From Gammaproteobacteria bacterium (GTDB taxonomy: Bacteria > Pseudomonadota > Gammaproteobacteria > Ga0077536), in contig JACKNG010000001.1 of NCBI GenBank assembly GCA_024235015.1, positions 62,001 through 126,000 on the forward strand: 64,000 nt of DNA. Reading direction: 5' to 3'. Both the position numbers and the translations under genes were made by a program. Below, one piece after another: positions 32,049 through 42,427 of the stretch. Below the pieces are notes generated by a model. The model was not told the origin of the DNA. It was given only the letters and a program-made list of their open reading frames with translations, and ran no database searches. The stretch's first letter is position 1; each line of letters opens with the position of its first letter.

Positions 32049-33298
32049 GTCGGCGACAGGGGCGCGATGGGGATGGCGATGCGGGCCAGGGTGCCGTGCG
32101 GCGGCCGCGCTTCGAGGGCCAGGCTGCCGCCGAGGCGCTCGACGATGGTGCGCGCCAGCAGCAGGCCGATGCCGAGACCGTCCTGCTTGGTGCTGACGGC
32201 CTCGCGGCCGAGGCGCGCGCCGAGCGCGGCGTCGATCCCCGGGCCGTCGTCGCCGACCGTGAGTGACAGCTCGGCGGCCGACCAGCGGCTCTCGATGTCG
32301 ACCCGCGAGGCGGCCGCCTGGGCGGCATTGTCGAGCACGTTGACGATGGCCTGGGTGAGCACGCGGTCGACGACGATGCCGGGTGGTGGCGTGCTGCCGC
32401 GGTGCACATAGGCGACTTCGACTTCGGGGTGGCGGGCGCGCCAGTCGCGCACCACGCCGGCGACGAAGTCGTCGACGGCGACCGCCTCCCCGGCACTCGC
32501 CGGGCCGGCGCCGGCGACGTCGGCCATGCGCGCGAGAATTGCCTTGCAGCGCGCAATCTGCGCACGCAGGGTGGCGGCCTGAGCGCGCAGTTCGGCGCTG
32601 TCGGCGCCGTGCTCGATCTCGCCGGCGAGCACGGCCATGGTCGACAACGGCGTACCGAGTTCGTGCGCCGTGCCGGCGGCGAGGGTGCCGAGGGCGAGGA
32701 ATCGCTCGCTCGCCAGCGCCTCTTCGCGCAGGGTCGCGAGTTCGTGATCGCGGCGGCGCAGGTGGCCGGCGAGCGCGGCGACGAACAGCGCCACCGAGAC
32801 CGCGCTGAGCATGAAGCCGTACCACATGCCCCACACGTGCAGGCTGAACGAGCCGGCCTGGTGATGGCCCTCGAGCGGCGGCGCCGGCACCAGCATGAGG
32901 CCCGTGTAGCAGGCCACGGCGATCACCGCCACCGCGGCCGTGGCGGGCCGTGGCAGGGCCGCCGCGGCGAACACGATCGGCAGCAGGAACAGCGAGATGA
33001 AGGGGTTGAAGGCACCGCCGGTGAAATAGACCAGGGCCGAGAGCGCGGCGAGATCCGCCAACAGCTGGGCGAGGTAGCCGCGCGCCGGGTGCACGCCCAT
33101 GCCGGGTGTGCCCACCCACCAGGAGAACGCGGTGAACAGCGCCAGCACGACCAGCACGAGGTTGATCGCGGGCCATGGCAGGTGCGCGGCGAAGACCCCG
33201 TCCATGACCAGCAGGGCGAGGTATTGGCCGCCGATCACGACCAGGCGGATCAGCAGCAGGTAGCGCAGGATGTGGTCGATGGGGGTGCGGTTGGGCAT
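32045..33298 (-). CDS. regB: redox sensor histidine kinase RegB/PrrB
   Basis: A 417-residue kinase with six predicted transmembrane helices in residues 10-180. The quinone-sensing heptapeptide GGAFNPF (94-100) fits the RegB GGxxNPF motif. The H-box is AGTAHELGTPLSTM with phospho-acceptor His212. Cys251 in IARCKAIL lies about 40 residues later, where RegB has its redox-active cysteine. The ATPase domain shows NVLDNAAQAA, DDGPGID and GLGIGLLLA. It senses the quinone pool and redox state, and phosphorylates RegA. Start ATG at 33298; the 231-bp intergenic space to the cytochrome gene contains a RegA-type box. Confidence 0.94.
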   Translation of the reverse strand: MPNRTPIDHILRYLLLIRLVVIGGQYLALLVMDGVFAAHLPWPAINLVLVVLALFTAFSWWVGTPGMGVHPARGYLAQLLADLAALSALVYFTGGAFNPFISLFLLPIVFAAAALPRPATAAVAVIAVACYTGLMLVPAPPLEGHHQAGSFSLHVWGMWYGFMLSAVSVALFVAALAGHLRRRDHELATLREEALASERFLALGTLAAGTAHELGTPLSTMAVLAGEIEHGADSAELRAQAATLRAQIARCKAILARMADVAGAGPASAGEAVAVDDFVAGVVRDWRARHPEVEVAYVHRGSTPPPGIVVDRVLTQAIVNVLDNAAQAAASRVDIESRWSAAELSLTVGDDGPGIDAALGARLGREAVSTKQDGLGIGLLLARTIVERLGGSLALEARPPHGTLARIAIPIAPLSPT

Positions 33299-33381
33299 CG
33301 CGGTGGACGCTCGGCGCAGGGCCGCGGGCACGGCCATCCTAACCGCAGCACCGCCGCGGTGGAATCGGTGCCGCGACCGGG

Positions 33382-33398
33382 TGCGACGAAATGTCGCA
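33382..33398. promoter_or_regulatory. RegA/PrrA-type binding site, perfect palindrome
   Basis: TGCGACGAAATGTCGCA has perfect TGCGAC/GTCGCA half sites with a 5-bp spacer, matching the known GCGNC-N5-GNCGC RegA/PrrA/RoxR consensus. It lies between the divergent regB and cytochrome c genes, 84 bp from the regB start and 132 bp from the cytochrome start. An identical half-site pair occurs at 61123-61139. Confidence 0.7.
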
Positions 33399-33529
33399 GC
33401 TGGCGACCCTTGGGCAGAACGCCCGTCGGCCCCATGTCTGAGGGCAATCAAGGCACGTCGTCGCCCGGCGTGCTCCGATAGCAACGACTGCCAGCCCCAT
33501 GCCGGTGGTACGCACAGAGGAGATTGCCG

Positions 33530-33988
33530 ATGACCAATAAGCTGCTCGTCATTCCCGCCGCACTCGCAGCCGGCCTGGCCGTGACCCCGGCACTGGCGGT
33601 TCACGAACCGCGCGTCGAGCCCGAGCATCCCGCGCCCGAGTACGCCGTCGAGTGTCCCGAGGGCACTGCGGACGCCGGCGCCTGCAAGGTCGACCAGCTC
33701 ACCTACGACGGCTGGAAGACCTTCAAGATCGAATGCCAGCAATGTCACGGCGGCGGCGCCATGGGCAGCACTTTCGCGCCCAACCTGATGGTGCGGTTCA
33801 ACGAGGACGGGGTCGATTACGGCCGCTTCCTCTACGTCATGAACCACGGTTACACCGGGCACACGGGGGCCATGCCGTCGATGGAGAAGAATCCGCGCGT
33901 GCAGAAGAACAAGGACGCGCTCTACGCCTATCTCAAGGCGCGCGCGGATGGTCGCCTGCCGAACGGGCGGCCGCCGAAGCCGGAGTGA
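33530..33988 (+). CDS. periplasmic c-type cytochrome with two extra cysteines
   Basis: A 152-residue exported monohaem cytochrome. The signal peptide is MTNKLLVIPAALAAGLAVTP with ALA cleavage around residue 23. Haem attachment is CQQCH (69-73) and the axial Met is in GAMPSM (115 or 118). Two further cysteines (42 and 52, in ECPEG and GACKV) could form a disulfide; this arrangement recalls the four-Cys cytochromes linked to methanol/PQQ-alcohol oxidation, but no PQQ enzyme gene is present. ATG 33530 follows AGAGGAG. Divergent from regB across a RegA-type box, so probably redox-regulated. Confidence 0.85.
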   Translation: MTNKLLVIPAALAAGLAVTPALAVHEPRVEPEHPAPEYAVECPEGTADAGACKVDQLTYDGWKTFKIECQQCHGGGAMGSTFAPNLMVRFNEDGVDYGRFLYVMNHGYTGHTGAMPSMEKNPRVQKNKDALYAYLKARADGRLPNGRPPKPE

Positions 33989-34015
33989 GGCGCTGCTCGG
34001 CTGGGGTGCGGGAAC

Positions 34016-34121
34016 GGGGACAGTTAGGAAAACTGTCCCCACCTTGGTGGTCTGATCGGTGCGGTCTGTTGACTGCCACCGCGGCGCCTCAGACGCGGGG
34101 AAGGTTTTCCTAACCGTCCCC
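34016..34121. repeat. paired GGGGACAG hairpin repeats in inverted orientation
   Basis: The first unit (34016-34040) is a 10-bp perfect stem, GGGGACAGTT/AACTGTCCCC, around AGGAA. The second unit (34097-34121) is the reverse complement of the first with 22 of 25 bases identical, so the two form a composite inverted pair 56 bp apart. They follow the cytochrome c stop and may also act as its terminator. The tips match the elements at 23845 and 46318. Confidence 0.75.
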
Positions 34122-34171
34122 CTCTCCGGCAACCGGAAGCAATCGAAGCCCCCGACCCGCTCCAATCTATC

Positions 34172-35044
34172 TCAGACGTCGAACTTGTACGTGTCCCCGT
34201 CTCGCACCAGGCGACCCGCCGTGGGACCGGCGAAGTGCGTGCCGATGATCAAGGTCGGCGTGTCGGCATACTCCTTGAATACGCGGCGGCGGGTAGCCAC
34301 GGCGGCGTCGTTGTCGACGTCGAAGGGGCTGACCAGGCCGGCATCCCAGAACTGGATCGGGTGATGGATGAAGTCGCCCGTGATCATGGCCGTCTCGCCC
34401 TTCGACTCGATCAGCACCGAGCAATGCCCCGGGGTGTGCCCGGGCGTCGGGATCAGGCGCACGTTGGTGCAGACGTCGCCCGGGCCGTCGATGGGCTTGG
34501 CGAGTCCCGCGTCGAGGATGGGCTGGATGGAGTCCGCCCACACCCGGTTCTGGATGTCGATGAAGTCCTCGCCGCTGTCCTTTGGCAGGTTGCCCCAGAA
34601 CTCCTGGTCGCCCTTGCCCCACAGGTAGGACGCGTTGGGGAAGGTCGGCACCCACTTGCCATCCTTCTTGTAGGTGTTCCAGCCGACGTGGTCGAGGTGC
34701 AGGTGGGTGCACAGGACGTAGTCGATCTCCTCGGTCTTGAAGCCGGCCGCCTTGAAATCGTCCATGAAGCTCGTCTGCAGCATGTGCATGACTTCGAACG
34801 GGTTGCGGTCGCGCTCGTTACCGATGCAGGTGTCGACGACGAGCTTGTTGTTCGGCGTTTCGATGACCAGCATGTGGATGCTCAGGCTCAGCGCGCCTTC
34901 CGGGGTGACGAAGTGCGGGAACAGCCACGGCACCTGCTTGACCACGTCGGGCGTGGCGGCCGGGATGACGTCGGAGAATTCCGGGTACTCGATTTCGCGG
35001 ATGCGCGTGATGGTGCAATCGCCGATTTTCCACTTCAGATTCAT
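34172..35044 (-). CDS. MBL-fold metallo-hydrolase
   Basis: A 290-residue cytoplasmic metallo-beta-lactamase fold protein. The dinuclear metal motif THLHLDHVGW (HxHxDH), TPGHTPGHCSVL and ITGDFIHHPIQF are intact, and a distal GTHFAGPT supplies the last His. Relatives include lactonases and broad hydrolases; the insert VPWLFPHFVTPEGA, with WGKGDQEFW, resembles quorum-quenching-like and organic-ester hydrolases, but the substrate is not readable. GGGGAG precedes the ATG at 35044. It follows an LLM oxidoreductase gene by 30 bp and is probably co-transcribed with it. Confidence 0.87.
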   Translation of the reverse strand: MNLKWKIGDCTITRIREIEYPEFSDVIPAATPDVVKQVPWLFPHFVTPEGALSLSIHMLVIETPNNKLVVDTCIGNERDRNPFEVMHMLQTSFMDDFKAAGFKTEEIDYVLCTHLHLDHVGWNTYKKDGKWVPTFPNASYLWGKGDQEFWGNLPKDSGEDFIDIQNRVWADSIQPILDAGLAKPIDGPGDVCTNVRLIPTPGHTPGHCSVLIESKGETAMITGDFIHHPIQFWDAGLVSPFDVDNDAAVATRRRVFKEYADTPTLIIGTHFAGPTAGRLVRDGDTYKFDV

Positions 35045-35074
35045 GCGTTGTTTCTCCCCTGAGTTTGACGCTGT

Positions 35075-36115
35075 TTACAGGATGTTTTCCGCGACGACGC
35101 GCAACTCGTCTGCGCTGTTCGCCGAGATGACCATGGTGCCGACCTCCCCGCGCGCGCCGGCGGCCTTCCAGCGCGCGAGCTGCTCCTTGATGTGCGCTTC
35201 CGGGCCGACCAGGCAGACTTCGTCGACGTAGGCATCGGGTACCGCGGCGGCGGCTTCGTCCTTCTTGCCGGCGAGGTAGAGATCCTGGATCTCGACCGCC
35301 GCCGCCTCGTAGCCGAGGCGCTTGGTGTAGTCATTGTAGAAATTCTTCTCGCGCGCACCCATGCCGCCGATGTAGAGCGCGAGGTGATGCTTCATCTGCT
35401 CGCGGCACTTGGCGATGTCCGGCCCCATGGCCATGCGCACGAACGGCGCGAAATCGAAATCGGCCCGCGTACGGCCGTCGTTGGCCTTGGCGATGCCGGC
35501 ATCGATGGCCGGCGCGAAGACGTCGGCGCGATCGGGGTTGGCCCAGATCATGAAGCAGCCATTGGCGATCTCGGCAGCGAGTTCGACGCCCTTCTGGGTC
35601 GCGACGCCGGTGTAGATCGGGATGTCCGGGTTGCCGTGCAGGATGCTCTTCAGCGGCTTGCCCAGGCCCATGCTGCCCGGGCCCTTGTACGGGATCTGGT
35701 AGTGCTCGCCCTCGTGGGTGAGCGGCGCTTCACGCTTGAAGATCTTGCGCATGATCGAGATGTACTCGCGGGTACGCAGCAGCGGTTTGCCATAGGGCTG
35801 GCCGTACCAGCCTTCGATGACCTGCGGACCGGACGGCCCGATGCCGAGCAGGAAGCGCCCGCCGGAGAGCTGGTCGAGGGTCATCGCGGTCATCGCGGTC
35901 ATCGACGGGGTGCGCGCGGCCATCTGCATGATGGCGGTGCCGGCGCGGATCTTCGTCGTCTGCGCCAGCACCCAGGCCACCGGGGTGACGGCGTCCGAGC
36001 CCCAGGCCTCGGCGCTCCACGCCGAGTCGTAGCCGAGCGCTTCCGCTGCCTTGATGAGATCCATCGGGATTTTCACGTGTGCGCCCGAGTAGCCGAAGAC
36101 CATGCCGAGTTTCAT
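35075..36115 (-). CDS. LLM class (luciferase-like) oxidoreductase, F420- or FMN-dependent
   Basis: A 346-residue TIM-barrel oxidoreductase of the luciferase-like superfamily. It begins MKLGMVFGYSGAHVKIPMD; ALGYDSAWSAEAWGSDAVTP, GTAIMQMAARTP and FLLGIGPSGPQVIEGWYG are typical of F420-dependent members. PLKSILHGNPDIPIYTGV and LYIGGMGAREKNFYND are shared almost word for word with the gene at the right end of the window (63311 on), so the two are paralogues. Whether it uses F420H2 or FMNH2 cannot be settled here. Start ATG 36115 with CAGGAGCG upstream. Confidence 0.85.
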   Translation of the reverse strand: MKLGMVFGYSGAHVKIPMDLIKAAEALGYDSAWSAEAWGSDAVTPVAWVLAQTTKIRAGTAIMQMAARTPSMTAMTAMTLDQLSGGRFLLGIGPSGPQVIEGWYGQPYGKPLLRTREYISIMRKIFKREAPLTHEGEHYQIPYKGPGSMGLGKPLKSILHGNPDIPIYTGVATQKGVELAAEIANGCFMIWANPDRADVFAPAIDAGIAKANDGRTRADFDFAPFVRMAMGPDIAKCREQMKHHLALYIGGMGAREKNFYNDYTKRLGYEAAAVEIQDLYLAGKKDEAAAAVPDAYVDEVCLVGPEAHIKEQLARWKAAGARGEVGTMVISANSADELRVVAENIL

Positions 36116-36372
36116 CGTCGCTCCTGGTGTGGTGAGCCGTGCGTTGGAGGTCGGGAGGATAGTCGAGCCGCGCCGGCTTGGCGACACGTCGGCGCGTCGC
36201 CCGTCGATCACGCGCCGTGCACACCATCGCCCTGGCCGCGCCGCACGCGGGCAATCTGCCCGGCACCGAGCGGGTGCCGCGCCCTGTCGGTGGCGCGGTC
36301 GCGCTCGCTAGCGTGTGGTCCCTGCTGTGCCACGCATTCGTGGCCAGCGCTCTTATCCGGGAGACACGCCGC

Positions 36373-37629
36373 ATGCGCCACCACCAGCACGACCACGATT
36401 CCACCGACGCGCCCGTCGATGCGCAGACACCGCCGGATCACCGGCCCGGCAGCGTGTCGCGGCGCGACGTCCTGCGCGGGCTCGCCGCGCTCGGTCTGAG
36501 CGGGCCCGCGGCCCTCGCCGCCCTGCGCAGCGGCGACGCCGCCGCCGACCACGCCCTGCTCGACCGCGGCGAATTCGAAGCGGGTTTCGCACGCCTGCTC
36601 GACGCGGCGCCGCTCGCCGGTCTCGCCCGCCACCAGACCTTCGAGATCCTGCCGGCCGACCTGCCGTGGAAGCCGCTCGAGGTCGAGCTGCGCGCCGGCC
36701 AGGCCGCGACCGTGCTGCTCAGCGGACGCTGGTGGCTGGTGGAGGATCTCGACGTGTGGGTCGAACCCGGGCTCGCCTTCTTCGCCCGTGTCGGCGAGCG
36801 CAATCCGGTCTACAACCCGCAGAAGAACACCGGCACCTTCACCGCCGCCCACGGCGGCCGCGTCGCGGTCGCGCGTGCCATCGGCGAGTGGGCCGACAGC
36901 CGGGCCGAGACGGTCGCCACGCCGGCGGAAGTCTACACGGCGGCGAAAGGTGCGATTCGCGGCGTGCTGCTGGTGTGGGACGGCGACCCGCTGAGCGGTC
37001 TCGAAGCACTGCGCCAGCGTGGCGACGTCGGCGGGCTGGTCGCTGCCGAGATCACCCGTTTGCGCACCGAACCACCCCCGCCGGCCGGCTGGCAGCCGAT
37101 GTACGTGACCGGCAACGCGGGCATCTACTCGACCTGCGCGCCGGGGCAGATCTGCTGCCACAGTCACAAGAATGCCTGCCTGCTGACCCGCGACGTCGAC
37201 CTGCCGCTGGCCGCGGGCGCGCGGCTCGACTGGCGCTGGGCGGTCGAGGAATTACCCTCGGCGCGTGCCGAAGACGCGCTGCTCGCCCACGACTATCTCT
37301 CCATCGCGGTCGAGTTCGACGATGGCCAGGATCTCACTTACATGTGGAGCGTCGACCTGCCGGTCGGCCACGTCTTCCGCTGCCCGATCCCGAGCTGGCA
37401 GGCCATCGAGACGCACATGGTGGTGCGCTCGGGGCGGCAGGAACTCGGTCGCTGGCTGGCCGAATCGCGCGACGTTCACGCCGACTACCACGCCCACATC
37501 GGCGGTCCGGCGACGCGCATCGTCAAGGTCTGGCTGATCGCGCTGTCGTTCTTCCAGCGCGGTACCGGGCGGGCGCGCTATGCCGACATCGTGGTCAGCA
37601 GCGATGGTGCCGAGCGGCACCTGAGCTGA
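36373..37629 (+). CDS. Tat-exported DUF3047 protein with Cys cluster
   Basis: A 418-residue protein. A His-rich start (MRHHQHDHD) leads into a twin-arginine signal, SVSRRDVLRGLAALGLSGPA, so a folded, periplasmic protein is expected. The C-terminal about 160 residues are DUF3047 (LDWRWAVEELPSARAEDAL, AVEFDDGQDLTYMWS, DVHADYHAH, SFFQRGTGRARYADIVV). Between them a Cys cluster (Cys255, 261, 262, 269 in TCAPGQICCHSHKNAC) may bind metal or form disulfides. A paralogue without Tat signal and without this cluster is encoded at 53205. ATG 36373 follows GGGAGA; upstream in-frame codons are unlikely to be used. Function unknown. Confidence 0.78.
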   Translation: MRHHQHDHDSTDAPVDAQTPPDHRPGSVSRRDVLRGLAALGLSGPAALAALRSGDAAADHALLDRGEFEAGFARLLDAAPLAGLARHQTFEILPADLPWKPLEVELRAGQAATVLLSGRWWLVEDLDVWVEPGLAFFARVGERNPVYNPQKNTGTFTAAHGGRVAVARAIGEWADSRAETVATPAEVYTAAKGAIRGVLLVWDGDPLSGLEALRQRGDVGGLVAAEITRLRTEPPPPAGWQPMYVTGNAGIYSTCAPGQICCHSHKNACLLTRDVDLPLAAGARLDWRWAVEELPSARAEDALLAHDYLSIAVEFDDGQDLTYMWSVDLPVGHVFRCPIPSWQAIETHMVVRSGRQELGRWLAESRDVHADYHAHIGGPATRIVKVWLIALSFFQRGTGRARYADIVVSSDGAERHLS

Positions 37630-37642
37630 CGCTGGGCGCCCT

Positions 37643-37671
37643 CCGGCCGGGGGCGGTCCAGCCCCGGCCGG
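37643..37671. terminator. GC-rich hairpin between convergent genes
   Basis: CCGGCCGGGG (37643-37652) and CCCCGGCCGG (37662-37671) form a perfect 10-bp stem with a 9-nt loop, 14 bp after the DUF3047 stop and 14 bp before the stop of the convergent LLM gene. No T-run follows. A bidirectional terminator is plausible. Confidence 0.5.
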
Positions 37672-37685
37672 TGCGGCGTTCCGCC

Positions 37686-38708
37686 TCAGCGGACCTCGTC
37701 GAGGATCTCGCCGAAGGCCTCCACGACTTCGAGACATTCGGTCCGCGAGGGATAGGGCTGGCCGGGGTTGACCGGGTTACGCGTGCGGATGCACAGCCAG
37801 TCGGGATTGACCTTCTCCTTCATCTCGCCGAGGCGGTCGATCCATTTCTGCCGGTTGCCGAGGCACAGGAACATGTTCTCGATCTGGTCGAGCATGTCGG
37901 TCGCCTCGGCGTCGGGTGACAGGCCCTTCTCGGCGTAGAAGCTCCACTCGCGGACCCAGCGGTGACCGTGCTTTTGGCGCACCCCGGGGTCGTCGGACAA
38001 CCAGCCCTCGAAGCCGATGGTGATCTGGAAATCGTCCTTGTTCCGCGCCGCGGCGCGCTCGCGCATGGACTGCGCGGCCGGGGCCAGTTCGTCCAGCGCC
38101 GGCGGGAACCACAGGCACCAGCCCTCGTAGTTCAGCGCGCGCTCCATGGCCTTGGGCGCGAATGCGCCGATCCAGATCGGCGGACGCGGTTTCTGGTAGG
38201 GATGCGGCAGCAGGCGCACCCCTTCGTAATGGTAGAACTCGCCGGCGTAGTTGAACTCGTCCTCGGTCCAGGCGCCGACGATGCAGTCCATGACTTCCTC
38301 GAAGCGCTTGCCGCGCTTGTCGAAAGGCACACCGAAGCAACGGAAATAGTCCTCGTGGTAGCCGACGCCGGCGCCGAAGACCAGCCGCCCGCGCGACAGG
38401 TTGTCGACCGCGGCGAGGCTCTCGGCGAGATGGATGGGGTGGTGAAAGGTCGGCTGGATGACGGTCGAGGCGAGCTGCACCCGCTCGGTCACCGCCGCCA
38501 GCACCGCCAGCAGCGACGTCGCGTTCGGCCACCAGGTCTCCGGGCGCTGATGCCGCTCGGGGATCCAGAGGCCATCGAAACCGACCTTCTCCGCCAGTCT
38601 GGCCTCGGCGATACAGTGATCCATGGCGTCGGCGACCGCGTCGGGGGCGGGCGTTTCCACCTGGTCGTAGACGCCGAAATGGGTGTCGGGCATGAAGGCG
38701 ATCTTCAT
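37686..38708 (-). CDS. LLM class flavin-dependent oxidoreductase
   Basis: A 340-residue luciferase-like monooxygenase: MKIAFMPDTHFGVYDQ, KVGFDGLWIPERH, ASTVIQPTFHHPIHLAESLA, GRLVFGAGVGYHEDYF and RGKRFEEVMD are family signatures. PPIWIGAFAPKAMERA lies in the second half. It is distinct from the 35075 and 63311 paralogues and closer to alkanal/secondary-metabolite monooxygenases. Start ATG 38708. It stands alone between convergent and co-directional neighbours with a 127-bp gap upstream, where its promoter should lie. Reaction unknown. Confidence 0.82.
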   Translation of the reverse strand: MKIAFMPDTHFGVYDQVETPAPDAVADAMDHCIAEARLAEKVGFDGLWIPERHQRPETWWPNATSLLAVLAAVTERVQLASTVIQPTFHHPIHLAESLAAVDNLSRGRLVFGAGVGYHEDYFRCFGVPFDKRGKRFEEVMDCIVGAWTEDEFNYAGEFYHYEGVRLLPHPYQKPRPPIWIGAFAPKAMERALNYEGWCLWFPPALDELAPAAQSMRERAAARNKDDFQITIGFEGWLSDDPGVRQKHGHRWVREWSFYAEKGLSPDAEATDMLDQIENMFLCLGNRQKWIDRLGEMKEKVNPDWLCIRTRNPVNPGQPYPSRTECLEVVEAFGEILDEVR

Positions 38709-38835
38709 CGTCGGTTCTCCGCGGACTGTGGGCGACGGGCGGATGGCGGCAGGCTGGTCGCGCCGCCACGCTCTGCGCGGCACGTTAGCCGCGCAACGCC
38801 GGGCGCACAAGGCAGCGGCCTGCCGGCCGGCGGGA

Positions 38836-39337
38836 TCAGTCCGAGGCGGCCCGCGCCGCGCCGTGACGGGCGGCGAGGATGGAGTGCAGGCGCGCGCTGC
38901 CGGGGGCGAACTGGTAGCGCTGCGGGAAGGCCCGCCAGGCGCGTGCCCAGGCCGCGGCGCGGCTTCCTTCGCCGACCGGCAGGTCGACGCTGTCGAAGCC
39001 GCAGCCGACGAGTTGCTGCGCCTGGTCGGGCATGAGTGGCCCGCGCGCGCGAAGTTCGCCGGCGAAACCGGCGCACCGCAGTGCATGACCGACGGAGAAG
39101 CCGCGGCCATCGCCGACGTCGGCGAAGCCGACTTCGACCAGCCCGAGTCGCGGTAACCAGTCCAGCAGGCCGTCGACCAGCGGCGGGGTCTCGAGCGCGA
39201 CGCCGAGCGGCCGCGGCCAGGCCGTCGTAGCCATCGCGGCAGGCAGGGCCGTCGCCGGCACGATGACGTGGCCAAGATCTTCTACAGCGTCGGGCCAGTC
39301 GACGAGCCGGCGCCAGGAGTCGGCGCCGAGGCGGCCC

Positions 39338-39354
<17 letters not shown>
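38836..39354 (-). CDS. DUF934 sulfite-reduction-associated protein
   Basis: A 172-residue DUF934 protein, which regularly follows cysI in Pseudomonas-like genomes and is thought to help ferredoxin-linked sulfite reduction, though its exact role is unproven. The N-terminus VPLIVEGRLGADSWRRLVDW and the C-terminal GPLMPDQAQQLVGCGFDSV fit the family. The start is taken as GTG at 39354, which overlaps the end of cysI by 17 bp; a TTG two codons on is an alternative. It is the last gene of the cys operon. Confidence 0.8.
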
Positions 39355-40999
<1,645 letters not shown>

Positions 41000-41000
41000 G

Positions 41001-42407
41001 TCACACCGCCACGGCGTCGGGCAGGCTGGCCGTGGTCACGGCCGCCGCGTCACGCGGATGCAGGCCGAGCAGGATCACGGCGGGCCCGCTCGGCGCATGC
41101 CGGCGCAGGGTGCTCGTCAGCGTGGCCAGGGTGCAGGCCTGCACGCGCTCGCCGGCTTGCCCGACGGCCTCGACGATGGTCACCGGGGTGTTCGCATGGG
41201 CGCCGTGCAGGAGCAGCCGGCCCTGTACGAAGTGCGCTGCGCGCACCCCCATGTAGATGGCCGCCACCGCGCCCGCACGGGCCAGCCGGCGCCAGTCCTG
41301 CTCGGCATAGCCGCGGGTGTCGTGGCCGCTGACGATGGCGAGCGCGCTGTTGCGCCCGCGCCGGGTGAGCGAGGCGCCGATGCGTGCAGCCGCGGCGGCA
41401 GCCGCGGTGATGCCGGGGACGACTTCGTAGTCCACGCCTGCCGCCACCAGGGCGTCGAGCTCCTCGTCGGCGCGGCCGAAGACCATCGGGTCGCCTGATT
41501 TCAGCCTGACCACCTGCAGGCCGGCCCGGGCCTCACGGATCAGGCGTTCGTTGATGGACCGTTGCGCCGGGCTCGGCAGCCCGGCGCGCTTGCCGACGTC
41601 GACGATGCGTGCGTCGCGCCGCGCGAGGTCGAGGATGCGGCGGTCGACGAGGCCGTCGATGAGTACCACGTCGGCCTGTTCGAGCCGGGCGCGGGCGCGT
41701 TCGGTGAGCAGCTCGGGATCGCCCGGCCCGGCGCCGACCAGGCTCACCCTGCCCCGCGCGGCGAACATTACCGCGGCGCCGTCGCGACGCAGCGCGTCGT
41801 GCAGCAGGCGCCGGGCCTGTTCCGCACCCTGATCCCGGAGCAGGCGGGCGCCGTCGTGGGCGAACAGCCGTGCCCAGAAACGCCGCCGTGCGGCCGGCGC
41901 GAGCGTGCTGCGCACCACCGGCCGCAGCGCGCCGGCGAGACGGGCCAGCGCAGCGGTCTCGGGCCCGAGCAGTTTCTCGATGCGCGACTTGAGGTGCCGG
42001 ACCAGGGTCGGCGCTGCACCCTCGCTGCCGATGGCGACCACGACCGGGGCACGATCGACGATGGCCGGCGAGACGAAATCGGACGCCGCCGCGTCGTCGA
42101 CGGTGTTGCACAGGACGCCGAGCCGTGTGCAGCGCGCGCGCAGTCCTCGCTGTGCGGGGAGCGCGGCACCGGCCAGGTAGACCAGGCGCGAACGCTGCAG
42201 CGCGTCGTCGTCGGGCAGGCCTGCGTGCAGGGCGATGCGCCCGTCGCACGCCAGCGCCACGAGCTCGCGGTCGGCCTGCGCGGTGTAGACCACGAGCTGC
42301 GCCGGAGTCTTGAGCAGGTGATGCAGCTTGGCGTGCAGCGGCACGCCCGCGCCGACCAGGCAGACTCGTGCATCGCGCAGGTCGAGGTAGATGGGGAGGT
42401 AGTTCAT
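41001..42407 (-). CDS. cysG: siroheme synthase CysG (trifunctional)
   Basis: A 468-residue fusion that makes siroheme from uroporphyrinogen III: C-terminal SAM-dependent methyltransferase (VSLVGAGPGDPELLT, VRLKSGDPMVFGR, VVPGITAAAAAAARIG) and N-terminal precorrin-2 dehydrogenase/ferrochelatase. The N-terminal NAD site is unusual: VCLVGAGVPLHAK in place of the typical GGGxVAxRK. The catalytic Asp region is kept as NTVDD (101-105). It supplies the cofactor of the adjacent CysI. Start ATG 42407; 20 bp after the cysH stop. Confidence 0.92.
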   Translation of the reverse strand: MNYLPIYLDLRDARVCLVGAGVPLHAKLHHLLKTPAQLVVYTAQADRELVALACDGRIALHAGLPDDDALQRSRLVYLAGAALPAQRGLRARCTRLGVLCNTVDDAAASDFVSPAIVDRAPVVVAIGSEGAAPTLVRHLKSRIEKLLGPETAALARLAGALRPVVRSTLAPAARRRFWARLFAHDGARLLRDQGAEQARRLLHDALRRDGAAVMFAARGRVSLVGAGPGDPELLTERARARLEQADVVLIDGLVDRRILDLARRDARIVDVGKRAGLPSPAQRSINERLIREARAGLQVVRLKSGDPMVFGRADEELDALVAAGVDYEVVPGITAAAAAAARIGASLTRRGRNSALAIVSGHDTRGYAEQDWRRLARAGAVAAIYMGVRAAHFVQGRLLLHGAHANTPVTIVEAVGQAGERVQACTLATLTSTLRRHAPSGPAVILLGLHPRDAAAVTTASLPDAVAV

Positions 42408-42427
42408 GCGGTTGGCTCGTGTCGAGG

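Noticed and set aside
36181..36195. Third RegA-type site, GCGAC-N5-GGCGC
   Set aside because: Matches only the loose GCGNC-N5-GNCGC pattern, lacks the outer T/A and GTCGC half, and loose matches are expected by chance at this GC content.
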